Assembly: GCA_007119795.1 (NCBI GenBank)
Contig: SKOZ01000044.1
Coordinates: 1-64,000 of the forward strand
Source: Planctomycetales bacterium
GTDB lineage: Bacteria > Planctomycetota > Planctomycetia > Pirellulales > Thermoguttaceae
DNA length: 64,000 bases
Direction: 5' to 3'
How positions within the stretch are numbered: position 1 is the stretch's first letter; each line of letters begins with the position of its first letter. A model generated the notes under the pieces. It did no database searches. It was not told where the DNA came from and was given only the letters and a program-made list of their open reading frames with translations. Of this stretch, positions 18,220 through 29,166 are shown piece after piece. The position numbers and the translations under genes are program-made.

Positions 18220-18756
18220 GGCTATTCCTCCGTCCAAGACCCGGCGAGCGCCCTCGCGGATATCTCCCGTGGGCCGATGCCCGGAGCGCTCACCCTTGAC
18301 CAGAAACCACCAACGCGTTCGGTCGCTCGCCGGGAGCGCCGTTCGGCCGTCTCCCTGCGAGCGATTCGCGTGCGGCCCATGCGGCGAAGGGAAGCGAGAC
18401 ACGGTTCGGACACCCCGTGCGGTACGTCTCCGTTTGCGCTCACGGTATCCTGACGCTTCCTTTCGATCGCATGCGACTCGCTACTGGCGAATATTTGTAC
18501 CCTATATTGCAAATCTTGCAACAGGTTATCGGCCGAAGAAGCGTGTTTTCGGCAAAGTTTTTCCCCCGCCGGGCGCAGAACTCCTCGAAGAAGCTCCAAG
18601 CTTGGGCAGCGCGGCGGCGGCGATCGCTGCGCGCAACGCACGCGCGGGCGGCGATTCCCGTGATGGCCGACCGGTGAGCGACACCATAGCGCCGTCCACG
18701 AAGCGCAGGCCACAAGCCACCGTCCGCGATGCCCAGGCCGGCGACGCCTGGGCCAC
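18220..18756. other. 537-bp region upstream of the histone-like gene
   Basis: No convincing gene. The part at 18470-18560 is AT-rich for this genome and holds a minus-strand promoter (18494-18521), giving the histone-like gene a leader of roughly 270 bases. Within the leader an open minus-strand frame rich in Arg ends in a TAG at 18222, overlapping the ribosome-binding region. It might be a leader peptide, but the evidence is weak. Confidence 0.45.
18494..18521 (-). promoter_or_regulatory. Putative promoter of the histone-like gene
   Basis: On the minus strand TTGCAA (18521-18516) is separated by 16 bp from TACAAA (18499-18494), within a locally AT-rich stretch. It points toward the histone-like gene. 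The -35 box is one base from consensus, the -10 box is weaker. Confidence 0.4.
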
Positions 18757-19503
18757 TCACCAGCGCGGGCCGCCGCGGTAGGCCTCGAGCGTCGCGTAGC
18801 TCGCGTAGGCGAGATAGCCGAAGAGGATGGTGATGAAGATGCTCCCCCAGACAATCAGGGCATACGCCGCCAGACTCGTGCCCGCCAAGACCGAGAGCCA
18901 CAGGGAGAGTTCCATGCCGCGGCCGCGGTCGACCAGGAGGAACAGTTCGCGGGCGATCTGCCCGCCGTCGAGCGGGTAGACGGGCAAGAGATTGATCACG
19001 CCCCAGAAGACCGAGATCCAGACGAGAGAGTACGAGAGGTAGCCGAGGAAGGGGCTTTCCACGGCAATCTCGCCGCCGATGCCCAAGAGCCGCGCGCCGC
19101 CGACTTCGATCGTCAGCCACCTGCCGGTCGTCAAGCCGAGCGCCGCGATCACCACCGCCGCCAGAAGAAAACCGGCCCCGGGGCCTGCTATGGAGACGGT
19201 GATGTGCTGCCAGGGGGAGAAGCGGCGGGCGCTGGCGCCGTCGTAGGCGGCCAATCCCCCCATGCCGTAGAGGGTGATGTGCGGCCGCGCGCCGTAGCTG
19301 CGGAGCACCACCGCGTGGCCCAGCTCGTGGACGAGGATGCCGATCGTGAAGGCGCATATCCAGGCCGTGAGCGTGACGGCATCGATACTGCCCAGTCCCA
19401 GGATCAGCCCTACGAGCCAGAAGAAGGGATGGATGCGGACGGGGAAGCCGAGGAAGCTGAAGCGGATGTCATAGGCCGTGGGAGTCGGTTCACCGAAAAT
19501 CAC
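18757..19503 (-). CDS. Site-2-protease-like M50 membrane metallopeptidase
   Basis: A 248-residue membrane protein starting at GTG. The zinc motif HELGH is at 59-63 inside a hydrophobic helix, and the second conserved motif NLLPVYPLDGGQI at about 175-187 supplies the third ligand Asp. About six hydrophobic segments are visible. Family members cut substrates inside the membrane, for example anti-sigma factors. No PDZ domain is present, so it belongs to a compact subgroup. Its substrate cannot be inferred from its neighbours. Confidence 0.88.
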   Translation of the reverse strand: MIFGEPTPTAYDIRFSFLGFPVRIHPFFWLVGLILGLGSIDAVTLTAWICAFTIGILVHELGHAVVLRSYGARPHITLYGMGGLAAYDGASARRFSPWQHITVSIAGPGAGFLLAAVVIAALGLTTGRWLTIEVGGARLLGIGGEIAVESPFLGYLSYSLVWISVFWGVINLLPVYPLDGGQIARELFLLVDRGRGMELSLWLSVLAGTSLAAYALIVWGSIFITILFGYLAYASYATLEAYRGGPRW

Positions 19504-19868
19504 CGTATCGGATCCTTACGGGTGGATGCCTGGGGAGTTGCCTTGGCGGTTCGGGGGTTGGGGGGCGTCGGAGGACTCTTGCCAATGCCGCTACCCTTGC
19601 CGAATGGTGTAATCACACCATCATAACCCGCTACGCAGCCGGCAGGCAGTGGCCGGTGGTCGGCAAAGTCGGCGCAGCGCGCGGCGCGCGCTTGCGGCTC
19701 TCCCCTGCGGCGAACCCCTCGCCCGTGCCGGTTGCCGACTTGAAACCCCCCGTCGTCCGCCATAGGATTTCAAGAGTAGACTATTTTCGGGGGCAATCTC
19801 CGCAGCGCGAGCGGCCTGCCGGGCGCGGCCGCTGGCGTTGCGGCCCTTCTTCGGGCAAAAGGCCTTCG
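19504..19868. other. 365-bp divergent region with a perfect palindrome
   Basis: Separates the M50 gene (minus) from the prenyltransferase/DUF4159 gene (plus). It contains the inverted repeat ATGGTGT-N4-ACACCAT at 19603-19620, a plausible operator for either gene. No gene-like frame of its own. No clear promoter hexamers found. Confidence 0.45.
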
Positions 19869-22241
19869 ATGTACGCTCCACGAATCGCTCTCGCTACGGC
19901 AGTGCTGGGTGGGCTGGCCCTCGCGCCCGCCGAGGCGACCGCCGAGATCACCGCGGCGCAGGTCCACGAAGCGATCGACCGCGGGGTCGACTGGCTCAAG
20001 AACCAGCAGCAGGCCGACGGGAGCTGGCCGGATACGGTAGGTCACAGCGGCGGCGTCACGGCGCTTAGTACCTTGGCGCTGCTCGAGGCCGGCGTGCCCC
20101 CCGACGACCCCCACATGGCGCGGGCCCTCAACTGGCTCCGCGCCCTGCAGCCGACCGGTACGTACGTCCTGGCACTGCAGACGATGGTCTTCGCCAAGGC
20201 GGAGCCCAATCGCGACCTGCCGCTGATCGCCCGCAACGTTGCCCGCCTGGAGGCCATCCAGGTTCCCGGCGGGGAGCGGCGCGGTTCGTGGACCTACGGC
20301 CAACCCGGAACTTTCGCCCACGGCGCGGCGACCATCGGCGACAACTCCAACGCCCAGTTCGCCCTCTTGGCCCTCCACGAGGCGGAGCGGGCGGGCGTAC
20401 CCGTCAGCGACTCAACGTGGCAGATGGCCCTCGACTACTGGGAAGCGGCCCAAAACCCCGACGGCTCCTGGGGCTACCATCCCCGCTCCCCGGGGACGGG
20501 GAGCATGACGGCGGCGGGCATCGCCTGCCTGGTGATCGCCTCCGACATGACCCACAGCGGCGACGCACGCGTGGAAGGCGGGAAGATCGTCTGCTGCCAG
20601 AACGATGGAGAGAATGGCCAGCGGCGGCTGGAACGGGGGCTGCGGTGGATGGGCGAGAACTTCTCCGCCTCGGCGAATCCCGGCCCCGGGGCCCGCGGCC
20701 AGCGGTGGTTCTACTACTATCTCTACGGCATCGAGCGGGTGGGCCGCTTGACCAACCGCCGCTTCCTCGGCGAGCACGATTGGTACCGCGCGGGGGCCGA
20801 CCGACTCGTCAGCCGCGAACTGGGCCACGCCGACTTCTGGCGCGGCATCGAAATCGAGAACAACGAGCGGATCGCCACCAGCCTGGCGCTCCTTTTTCTC
20901 GCCAAGGGCCGCCGGCCGATCCTCCTCTCCAAGCTCCGCTACGGCGAGGGGAACGAGTGGAACCTCCACCGCGGCGACGTCGCCAACCTCACCGGCTACG
21001 TCGAGTCCCGCTGGGAACGCGACCTCTCCTGGCAGGTGGTCGACCTGGCGGCTGCCAGCGTCGAGGATCTCGTCCAGTCCCCGGTGCTCTACCTGAGCGG
21101 GCGCGAGGATCCCTTCCCGGCCGATCCCGCCCGCCGCGCCGCCGCGGAGAAGCTCCGCGACTACATGGACCGCGGCGGCTTCGTGCTCGCCGAGGCCGTC
21201 TGCGGAGGCGAGGCCTTCGACCGCGGCTTCCGCGAACTGGTCGAACTGGCCTTCCCCGAGCCGGAATACCAGCTCCGGCTCCTCGGTCCGGAACACCCCA
21301 TCTGGCGGACCGAGGAGCGCATCGACCCCGATCAGGTGCGGCCGCTTCTGGGCCTGGACTTCGGCTGCCGCACGAGCCTGGTGCACCTGCCGCCGGACCC
21401 GCCGCGGCACGCCCTCTCCTGCCTCTGGGAGGTCTCGCGGACGGGCCGCGGCATCACCCTCCCCGCGGCCGTCCAGAGCGAGGTCGATGCCGGCCTGTCC
21501 ATCGGCATGAACATCCTCGCCTACGCCACGAACCGCGAGGTGAAGTACAAGTACGAGCACTTCGCCCCCCCCGAGAGCGACCGGCCCCGCGACGCCCTCG
21601 ACCGCGGCCGCCTCTACCTGGCCAGCATCCGCCATCCCGGCGGCTGCAACGCGGCCCCCCTGGCCCTGAGGAACTTCCTCGAGGCCGCCGCCGACCAGCT
21701 CCAGCTCCGCGTGGGAACGGAGGCACGCGAGGTCGACCTCACCGACCCGGAGCTCTTCGCATACCATATGGTCTTCATGCACGGCCGCCATACCTTCCGG
21801 CTGACCGACACCGAGCGGAAGAACCTCCGCACGTTCGTCGAGCGGGGGGGGATGGTCTTCGCCAACTCGATCTGCACGAGCAAGGCCTTCACCGAATCGT
21901 TCCGGCGCGAGATGGCGGAGATCTTCCCCGATCGCTCCTCCGAACCGATCGCGGCCGGCGACCCCCTCTACTCCCCCGACTACGGCGGCTTCGACCTCTC
22001 GACCGTCTCCCGCCGCGAATTGGAGACCAACGCCGGCGACGGCCCCATCGCGACGACCATCCGCAAAGGCCCCCCCGTGCTCGAGGGGATCCGCATCGAC
22101 AACCGCTGGGGCGTCGTCTTCTCGCAATACGACATCAGCTGCGCCCTCGAGCAGCACGCCATGCTCGAGTGCCCCGGCTACCCTCGCGACGACGCCGCCC
22201 GCATCAGCCTCAACGTGCTCCTCTACTCGCTCCAGCAGTGA
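19869..22241 (+). CDS. Exported prenyltransferase-repeat/tandem DUF4159 protein
   Basis: A 790-residue protein. A signal peptide (VLGGLALAPAEATA) is followed from about residue 28 by an alpha/alpha-toroid of squalene-cyclase/prenyltransferase type, with repeats such as GVDWLKNQQQADGSWP and NPDGSWGYHP up to about 330. Two DUF4159-like domains come next, beginning at LSKLRYGEGNEWN (about 353) and at RLYLASIRHPGG (about 581). The second ends the protein. The cyclase catalytic DxDD is not evident, so it is probably a binding or scaffold protein. The combination is typical of planctomycetes; function unknown. Confidence 0.75.
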   Translation: MYAPRIALATAVLGGLALAPAEATAEITAAQVHEAIDRGVDWLKNQQQADGSWPDTVGHSGGVTALSTLALLEAGVPPDDPHMARALNWLRALQPTGTYVLALQTMVFAKAEPNRDLPLIARNVARLEAIQVPGGERRGSWTYGQPGTFAHGAATIGDNSNAQFALLALHEAERAGVPVSDSTWQMALDYWEAAQNPDGSWGYHPRSPGTGSMTAAGIACLVIASDMTHSGDARVEGGKIVCCQNDGENGQRRLERGLRWMGENFSASANPGPGARGQRWFYYYLYGIERVGRLTNRRFLGEHDWYRAGADRLVSRELGHADFWRGIEIENNERIATSLALLFLAKGRRPILLSKLRYGEGNEWNLHRGDVANLTGYVESRWERDLSWQVVDLAAASVEDLVQSPVLYLSGREDPFPADPARRAAAEKLRDYMDRGGFVLAEAVCGGEAFDRGFRELVELAFPEPEYQLRLLGPEHPIWRTEERIDPDQVRPLLGLDFGCRTSLVHLPPDPPRHALSCLWEVSRTGRGITLPAAVQSEVDAGLSIGMNILAYATNREVKYKYEHFAPPESDRPRDALDRGRLYLASIRHPGGCNAAPLALRNFLEAAADQLQLRVGTEAREVDLTDPELFAYHMVFMHGRHTFRLTDTERKNLRTFVERGGMVFANSICTSKAFTESFRREMAEIFPDRSSEPIAAGDPLYSPDYGGFDLSTVSRRELETNAGDGPIATTIRKGPPVLEGIRIDNRWGVVFSQYDISCALEQHAMLECPGYPRDDAARISLNVLLYSLQQ

Positions 22242-22445
22242 TCCGCTTCGCGGCACAGGCTCGCAGTTCGGGAGCAGCATTTCCATCGAAGGGGGAGGGC
22301 CGTGCCACACTCCGGGCCGCCACCTGTGATTTCGATCTGCTCGGCGCCCAAGACACCCCACGGCGGGCCGCTCGTTGACGTTCTGCCCCCGCTTGACCCG
22401 CTGCGCGGGCCGAACCGCATGATACTTGTAATCCGTGGACGAACC

Positions 22446-24749
22446 CTATCCCTTCCCCCGGCGGCTTTTCTTCTTCGTCGTCCGCGACTTCGGTGACTTC
22501 GCTGCGGTGTCCTTGGCGGTCTTCGCAGTTCGGGAGGTGCGTTTGCCGCGCCCCTTGGCGGCGCCGCCGGCGGGAGCTTTGGCCTTGCGGGCGCGGCGCT
22601 CGACGAGGCGGAAGTCGAGCTCGCGGCGCATGGGATCGACGCGGGAGACGGCCACGCGGAGCATGTCGCCCAGGCGGAACTGATTGCCGGCCTTGCGGCC
22701 CGCCAGGGTGTGCGCGGCGCGGTCGTAGCTGTAGTAGTCGTCGACCAGCGAGTCGACGTGCAGCAGGCCTTCGGCGGGCAGGTCGATCCCCTGGGCGAAA
22801 AGGCCGAAACTCTCCACGCCCGTCACGACGACGTCCATCTCCTCGCCGATCCGCTCCGCCAGGTAGGCCAGCAGCTTGACCTTGGTGAGTTCCCGCTCGG
22901 CCGCTTCGGCACGCTGCTCCCGGTCCGAGCAATGCTCGCCCAGCGCCGCGAGCTCGACGAGGTCCGCCGCCGGGCGGCGGCCGGCAAGGATCGCCGCGAG
23001 GGTGCGGTGGACGGTGAGGTCGGGATAGCGCCGAATCGGTGAGGTGAAGTGGCAGTAGCACTCGCTGGCCAGGGCGTAGTGGCCCTCCTCCTGCGGGCTG
23101 TAGATAGCCCGCTGCATGGATCGCAAGAGGGCGTAGTTGACGGCGCGCTCTTCGGGCCGCCCCCGCACGGCGGCCAGGAGCTCCTGCAGCTCGAAGCGAT
23201 TGCGGAGGCTCGTCACCTTGAGGCCCAGTTCGGCGACGAACTCGGTCAAGGCCTGCATCTTGCGGTCGCTGGGGGTGCCGTGGACGCGGCGGAGGAAAGG
23301 CACCCCCTTGGCGTGGAGCATCTCCGCCACCGCCTCGTTGGCCGCCAGCATGAACTCCTCGATGATCTGGTGGCTCTCCGTGCTGGCCACCACCGTGGCG
23401 CCGATGACCCGCCCGCTGCGGTCGAGGTCCACACGCACCTCGGGGAGCACCAGCTCCAGGGCGCCCCGCTCGAAGCGCCGCCGGCGCAGCGTCATGGCGA
23501 GGGTGTGCATGCGTCCGATCAGCTCGTGGACCTGCTTGCCCAGCCGCTTCTGCCAATGCTGGGGCTGCGCCAGGTAGTCGTCGACCTCTTCATAGGTCAT
23601 CCGCTTCCGGCTGCGGATGACCGAATTGTGGAAGGCGGCGTCGATGCGGAGCCCTTCGGGCGTGAACTCCATGAACACCGTCTTCGCGTAGCGGACCTTC
23701 CCTGGCTGAAGACTGGCCAGGCTGTTGGAGATCGCCTCCGGGAGCATGGGGAGCACGCGGTCGGGGAGGTAGACGCTGGTGCCCCGCTGCCGCGCCTCGC
23801 GGTCGAGGGCCGTCCCCGGGCAGACGAAGCTGGCCACGTCGGCGATGTGGACGCCGAGCACCCAGTTGCCCTTCTCGTTGACCTCCAGGGAGATGGCGTC
23901 GTCGAAGTCGCGCGCTTCAGCCGGGTCGATGGTGATCACCGCCAGGTCCGTCAGGTCGAGCCGTCCGGGAGGGACCGATTCGTCGAAGGATTCGCCCTGG
24001 CGGCGGGCCTCGTCGAGGGCGTCCTCGGGAAACGCCTCGGGAAGGCCGAACTCGTGGATGGTGGACATCGTGTCCACGCCGGGCTTGCCGGAGGGTCCGA
24101 GGACCTCGACGATCACCCCCTCGCCATCGTGGAACGCCGTGGGGAAACGGACCATTTCCAGAACGACCTTATCGCCTTCGCGCGCGTTCTTGGCCCCCGG
24201 GTCGCCCACGGGGACGGGGCGCGCGAAGACCGTGCCATCCACCAGGGCGAACCCGGTGCCGGTCCGTTCGAAGTAGGTCCCCACGAAGCGGTAGGTCTCG
24301 CGCTGGAGAATCTCGACGATCTCTCCGCGAGGCCCTTGGGGCGACCGCCCCCGAGAACGAACGCGGACCACCACCGTATCCCCGGTGGCGGCATCGTGCG
24401 TCTTCTCGGTGGGGATGTAGATATCGACGCTCCGATCGCCGGCGGCGACCGCGCCGGCGGGGCGGACGAAACCATACCCCCCTTGGGCGCGGCGAAAAGT
24501 TCCTACGATGCGCCCTGGCTTTCGGGGGGTATCGCCCCCGATATCCGCCGGTCTCACCGAACGGACGCGATGGCTGGCCTCGTACGTGAGCTTCCCGTTG
24601 CGGATGAGGCGCTTGATGGCCTTCTTGACCTCGGCGACCTCCTCCTTGGGGACGTTGAGCTTGCGGGCGATGACCCGAGGCTTGACCGGCTGGTAGCCGG
24701 GCCGCTGCACGATTTCGAGAATCGCTTGTTCCAGAGTGGCAGCATCCAT
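22446..24749 (-). CDS. rnr: Ribonuclease R
   Basis: A 767-residue 3'-5' exoribonuclease of the RNase II/R family. Order of parts: N-terminal helix-turn-helix (about 1-65), two cold-shock-like RNA-binding domains, the RNB catalytic core with IDPAEARDFDDAISLE supplying the Mg2+-binding Asp residues, an S1 domain (VVTGVESFGLFAQG), and a Lys/Arg-rich tail of about 45 residues typical of RNase R. It degrades structured RNA. The Met at 24749 is preferred to one at 24803, but no clear ribosome-binding site precedes either. Confidence 0.93.
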   Translation of the reverse strand: MDAATLEQAILEIVQRPGYQPVKPRVIARKLNVPKEEVAEVKKAIKRLIRNGKLTYEASHRVRSVRPADIGGDTPRKPGRIVGTFRRAQGGYGFVRPAGAVAAGDRSVDIYIPTEKTHDAATGDTVVVRVRSRGRSPQGPRGEIVEILQRETYRFVGTYFERTGTGFALVDGTVFARPVPVGDPGAKNAREGDKVVLEMVRFPTAFHDGEGVIVEVLGPSGKPGVDTMSTIHEFGLPEAFPEDALDEARRQGESFDESVPPGRLDLTDLAVITIDPAEARDFDDAISLEVNEKGNWVLGVHIADVASFVCPGTALDREARQRGTSVYLPDRVLPMLPEAISNSLASLQPGKVRYAKTVFMEFTPEGLRIDAAFHNSVIRSRKRMTYEEVDDYLAQPQHWQKRLGKQVHELIGRMHTLAMTLRRRRFERGALELVLPEVRVDLDRSGRVIGATVVASTESHQIIEEFMLAANEAVAEMLHAKGVPFLRRVHGTPSDRKMQALTEFVAELGLKVTSLRNRFELQELLAAVRGRPEERAVNYALLRSMQRAIYSPQEEGHYALASECYCHFTSPIRRYPDLTVHRTLAAILAGRRPAADLVELAALGEHCSDREQRAEAAERELTKVKLLAYLAERIGEEMDVVVTGVESFGLFAQGIDLPAEGLLHVDSLVDDYYSYDRAAHTLAGRKAGNQFRLGDMLRVAVSRVDPMRRELDFRLVERRARKAKAPAGGAAKGRGKRTSRTAKTAKDTAAKSPKSRTTKKKSRRGKG

Positions 24750-24804
24750 GGAGGATTTGCTCGCAAGGGGAGGAATCGGGTGTGGTGAGGGTTGACCGCG
24801 CACA

Positions 24805-24834
24805 ACTCTAGGGTTGGGCGGTGTCTGCCGTCAA
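24805..24834 (-). promoter_or_regulatory. Putative promoter of rnr
   Basis: Minus strand TTGACG (24834-24829), 18-bp spacer, TAGAGT (24810-24805). The -35 box is one base from consensus, the -10 box is weak. It would give a leader of about 45-50 bases. Confidence 0.35.
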
Positions 24835-24931
24835 CCCGCGAGAGGGGCAATTGTTACCCGCAACCGGGCGGTTCTCGCCCCCTTGCATCACACCGGGGCC
24901 GGAATTCCTGCCCGCCGCCGCGCGGCGCTCG

Positions 24932-24961
24932 TTGACACCGGTTTCTAATGTGCCCTAAAAT
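24932..24961 (+). promoter_or_regulatory. Near-consensus sigma-70 promoter of acs
   Basis: Perfect TTGACA at 24932-24937, 18-bp spacer, TAAAAT at 24956-24961. Among the best sigma-70 matches in the window. Predicted start near 24968. Confidence 0.65.
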
Positions 24962-25135
24962 GCCGACTATTCCACGGCGCGAAAGTCTTACAGCTCTGGG
25001 GGGGACCGGGGGCGTTTCTGCGTAACCGGACCGCGGTTTCGTACGACGGGGCCAACCTGTGCGGAGAGCCCTCCCTACCGCGCCTTGGCTGCATTGCTGC
25101 CCAGCGAACCCTGGTCGAAACCGGAGAAGAAATCT

Positions 25136-27094
<1,959 letters not shown>

Positions 27095-27297
27095 GGCGGG
27101 CCGGGCCCGGCTGCGGGGCTACGATTCGTTCCAACGGCGGCGGGCGACGGTGTGGGCAACCGCGCCCGCCGCTGCGAAGAGGAGGAAGCGCGCCGGGCGA
27201 ATCCCGGCGATGCGGTTCTCGACGCGGAGCGGCGCGAGAATCCGCGCCGCCAGCGTATTCATCCCCGGCGGGAGCACGGGTTGCCGACCGCGGCGGT

Positions 27298-28089
27298 TCA
27301 GTCGGTCAGGTCGGGGGGGAGCCGGTCGAGGTGACGGACGACGACGCGGGCGACCTTCCGCCAGGGGATGGCGTAGACGGTGAAGCTTTCGTCGTCCTCG
27401 CGGACGGCGAAGAGGCCCACCTCTTCGGCGGACCGCTCCGATGAGAAACGCTGGGGAACGACGATCTCGCCATCGCCCAGGTGCAGCTCGACGACGGCCC
27501 CCTGCGGCCGCTGGGCCCAGAGGGCGGGGAAGAGCGCGGCCAGCGACGCCGGGGCGACGCCGGACCGCGTGGGGACCGGAGGACTCGCCGTACGGGTCCC
27601 TCCGGTCGCCAGTGGCGTCCCCCCGTGTTGGGTGTGCGGTGGCGGCGCATCTCCCCAGGTAAGCGACGACGCCGAGGCGTCTCCGCCATCGGCCCGCCCT
27701 ACGGCGATCTCCTCATGGTCCTCCTGCTCTTCTTGGTCGGGGATGTCGTCGTAGGAAGGGATGCGGAACCGCGAACCGCACTCGGGGCACTGGCCGGGCC
27801 GGCCCTGGAGTCGCGCCGGGCCGTGGAGCCGGTGGCCGTTGGGGCAGAGGAATTCGATCTGTTCCTCGCGCGCCGGAGCGGGCTTCTCGCCGACGGGAGC
27901 GAAGACGCGGGAATCCGACATCTGCGGTTGGGCCACCTCGGAGTCCGAGTCGTCGAAGGCCTGTCCCGCCGCATCCGAGGGATTGGGGATGCGGAACTTC
28001 ACTCCGCAGCTCGGGCAGCGCGCAGCGCGACCGGCCTGCGAATCGGAGCAGTGGATGCGATGTCCGTTGGGACAGAAGAATCGAATCAC
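27298..28089 (-). CDS. Protein with two N-terminal zinc ribbons, function unknown
   Basis: A 263-residue protein. Two ribbons lie in tandem: CPNGHRIHC with CPSCG (about 6-30) and CPNGHRLHG with CPECG (about 72-95), each followed by FRIP. A Pro/Thr/Ser-rich linker leads to a C-terminal domain from about residue 178 with SLAALFPALWAQRPQG and ending VVVRHLDRLPPDLTD. The GTG at 28089 is preferred because the ribbon begins at once; an upstream Met at 28116 is possible. The ribbon type is common in planctomycetes. It may be a regulator or a membrane-recruited adaptor. Confidence 0.6.
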   Translation of the reverse strand: MIRFFCPNGHRIHCSDSQAGRAARCPSCGVKFRIPNPSDAAGQAFDDSDSEVAQPQMSDSRVFAPVGEKPAPAREEQIEFLCPNGHRLHGPARLQGRPGQCPECGSRFRIPSYDDIPDQEEQEDHEEIAVGRADGGDASASSLTWGDAPPPHTQHGGTPLATGGTRTASPPVPTRSGVAPASLAALFPALWAQRPQGAVVELHLGDGEIVVPQRFSSERSAEEVGLFAVREDDESFTVYAIPWRKVARVVVRHLDRLPPDLTD

Positions 28090-28437
28090 CGTGCCCCCCC
28101 CGAGGACAGGGCGCAACGTGGTTGGAGAAACTTTCCCGGCCGCGATTGGCTTTTCTGAATACTACCCCACATCCCAGTGGGGAACAATGAGGAGCCCCTC
28201 GAACCCGATGGTTTCCGAGGGCTGAAGGCAGTCCCCTGCCCCGCGGCGGGGGCGGCGGCGCCCGGGCGATGATGCGGATCCGGCGCGGCCGCCGGACCGC
28301 AGCGTGGCCTAGGGTGTTGAGGAGGCCTCCCCTCCACCCGCGGCACCGCGACCGCCGCCGCACGCACGCGGCGCTTGACAGGACGGGCGCCGCTGACAAA
28401 CTGAAGAGGCCCCCTGAAGAACCTCACGAGCGATTCC
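28090..28437. other. 348-bp divergent region between two zinc-ribbon genes
   Basis: No gene seen. A palindrome-like CCCCACATCCCAGTGGGG lies near 28165. A perfect -35 box TTGACA at 28375-28380 points to the plus-strand gene, but the expected -10 position has only a poor match, so no promoter is called. Confidence 0.4.
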
Positions 28438-29121
28438 ATGCCCATCGTCGTCGTCTGCCCCGGCTGCCGAGCCCGTTTCCAGGTCAGTGACCGCTTTGCG
28501 GGCCAGTCGGGTGCCTGCCCGAAGTGCAAGGCCACCATCCGCGTCCCCACCGCCGCCGAAGAGGTCAAGGTCCACACCCCGGAGGCCTTCGAAGGGAGCC
28601 GCGGCGTCTCCGGCAAGCTGGTCCTCAAACCGATCGCCCGCACCCAGGTCCGTTTCGAGCCCGTAGTGGCCGTGGGGATCGCCGCCGGGGCGCTGGTCGT
28701 ACTGGTAGCCACCTGGATATTGGGCCGCGCGGCCTTCTGGGACCATGCTCTGGTGCGGACTATCGGCCTGCTGCTCGTCTCCCCGCCGCTGGTCCTGGGG
28801 GCCTATACCTTCCTCTACGACGACGAGCTGGAGCCCTACCGCGGCAAGGCACTCTACCTCCGCACCGCCATCTGCGCGGCGGGCTACGTTCTTCTCTGGG
28901 GCGTGTTCGGCTACTTCGTCGCCCCGGGGATGGGCAGCGGCGAGCTCTACCACTGGTTCTACGTGGCCCCCCTCTTCTCGGTGATGGGCACCCTGATCGC
29001 CCTGGCGACGCTGGATCTCGAGTTCGGCAGCGCCTTCTTCCACTATGCCTTCTACCTGCTGGTGACGATCATCCTCCGCGGGATCGGCGGGATGGGCTGG
29101 ATCTGGCAGCTCAACGGCTGA
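28438..29121 (+). CDS. MJ0042-type zinc-ribbon membrane protein
   Basis: A 227-residue protein. An N-terminal MJ0042-like ribbon has CPGC at 7-10 and CPKC at 27-30, followed by IRVP. Four to five hydrophobic segments follow (about 76-94, 106-124, 140-158, 172-190, 200-215). The ribbon would face the cytoplasm. The HD-hydrolase gene starts 45 bases downstream on the same strand, suggesting co-transcription. Function unknown. Confidence 0.65.
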   Translation: MPIVVVCPGCRARFQVSDRFAGQSGACPKCKATIRVPTAAEEVKVHTPEAFEGSRGVSGKLVLKPIARTQVRFEPVVAVGIAAGALVVLVATWILGRAAFWDHALVRTIGLLLVSPPLVLGAYTFLYDDELEPYRGKALYLRTAICAAGYVLLWGVFGYFVAPGMGSGELYHWFYVAPLFSVMGTLIALATLDLEFGSAFFHYAFYLLVTIILRGIGGMGWIWQLNG

Positions 29122-29166
29122 GCGCCGGCCGCCGCGGCGCCCCGTCCATGGAGCAGGCTCCCCCCG

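Larger units (their letters stand above)
24750..25135. other. 386-bp divergent region between rnr and acs
   Basis: Holds back-to-back promoters: a near-consensus one for acs at 24932-24961 and a weaker one for rnr at 24805-24834. The acs leader would be about 165 bases. No gene seen. Confidence 0.55.

Noticed and set aside
28375..28403. TTGACA upstream of the zinc-ribbon membrane protein gene considered as a promoter
   Set aside because: The -35 box is perfect but no acceptable -10 hexamer lies 16-18 bp downstream.
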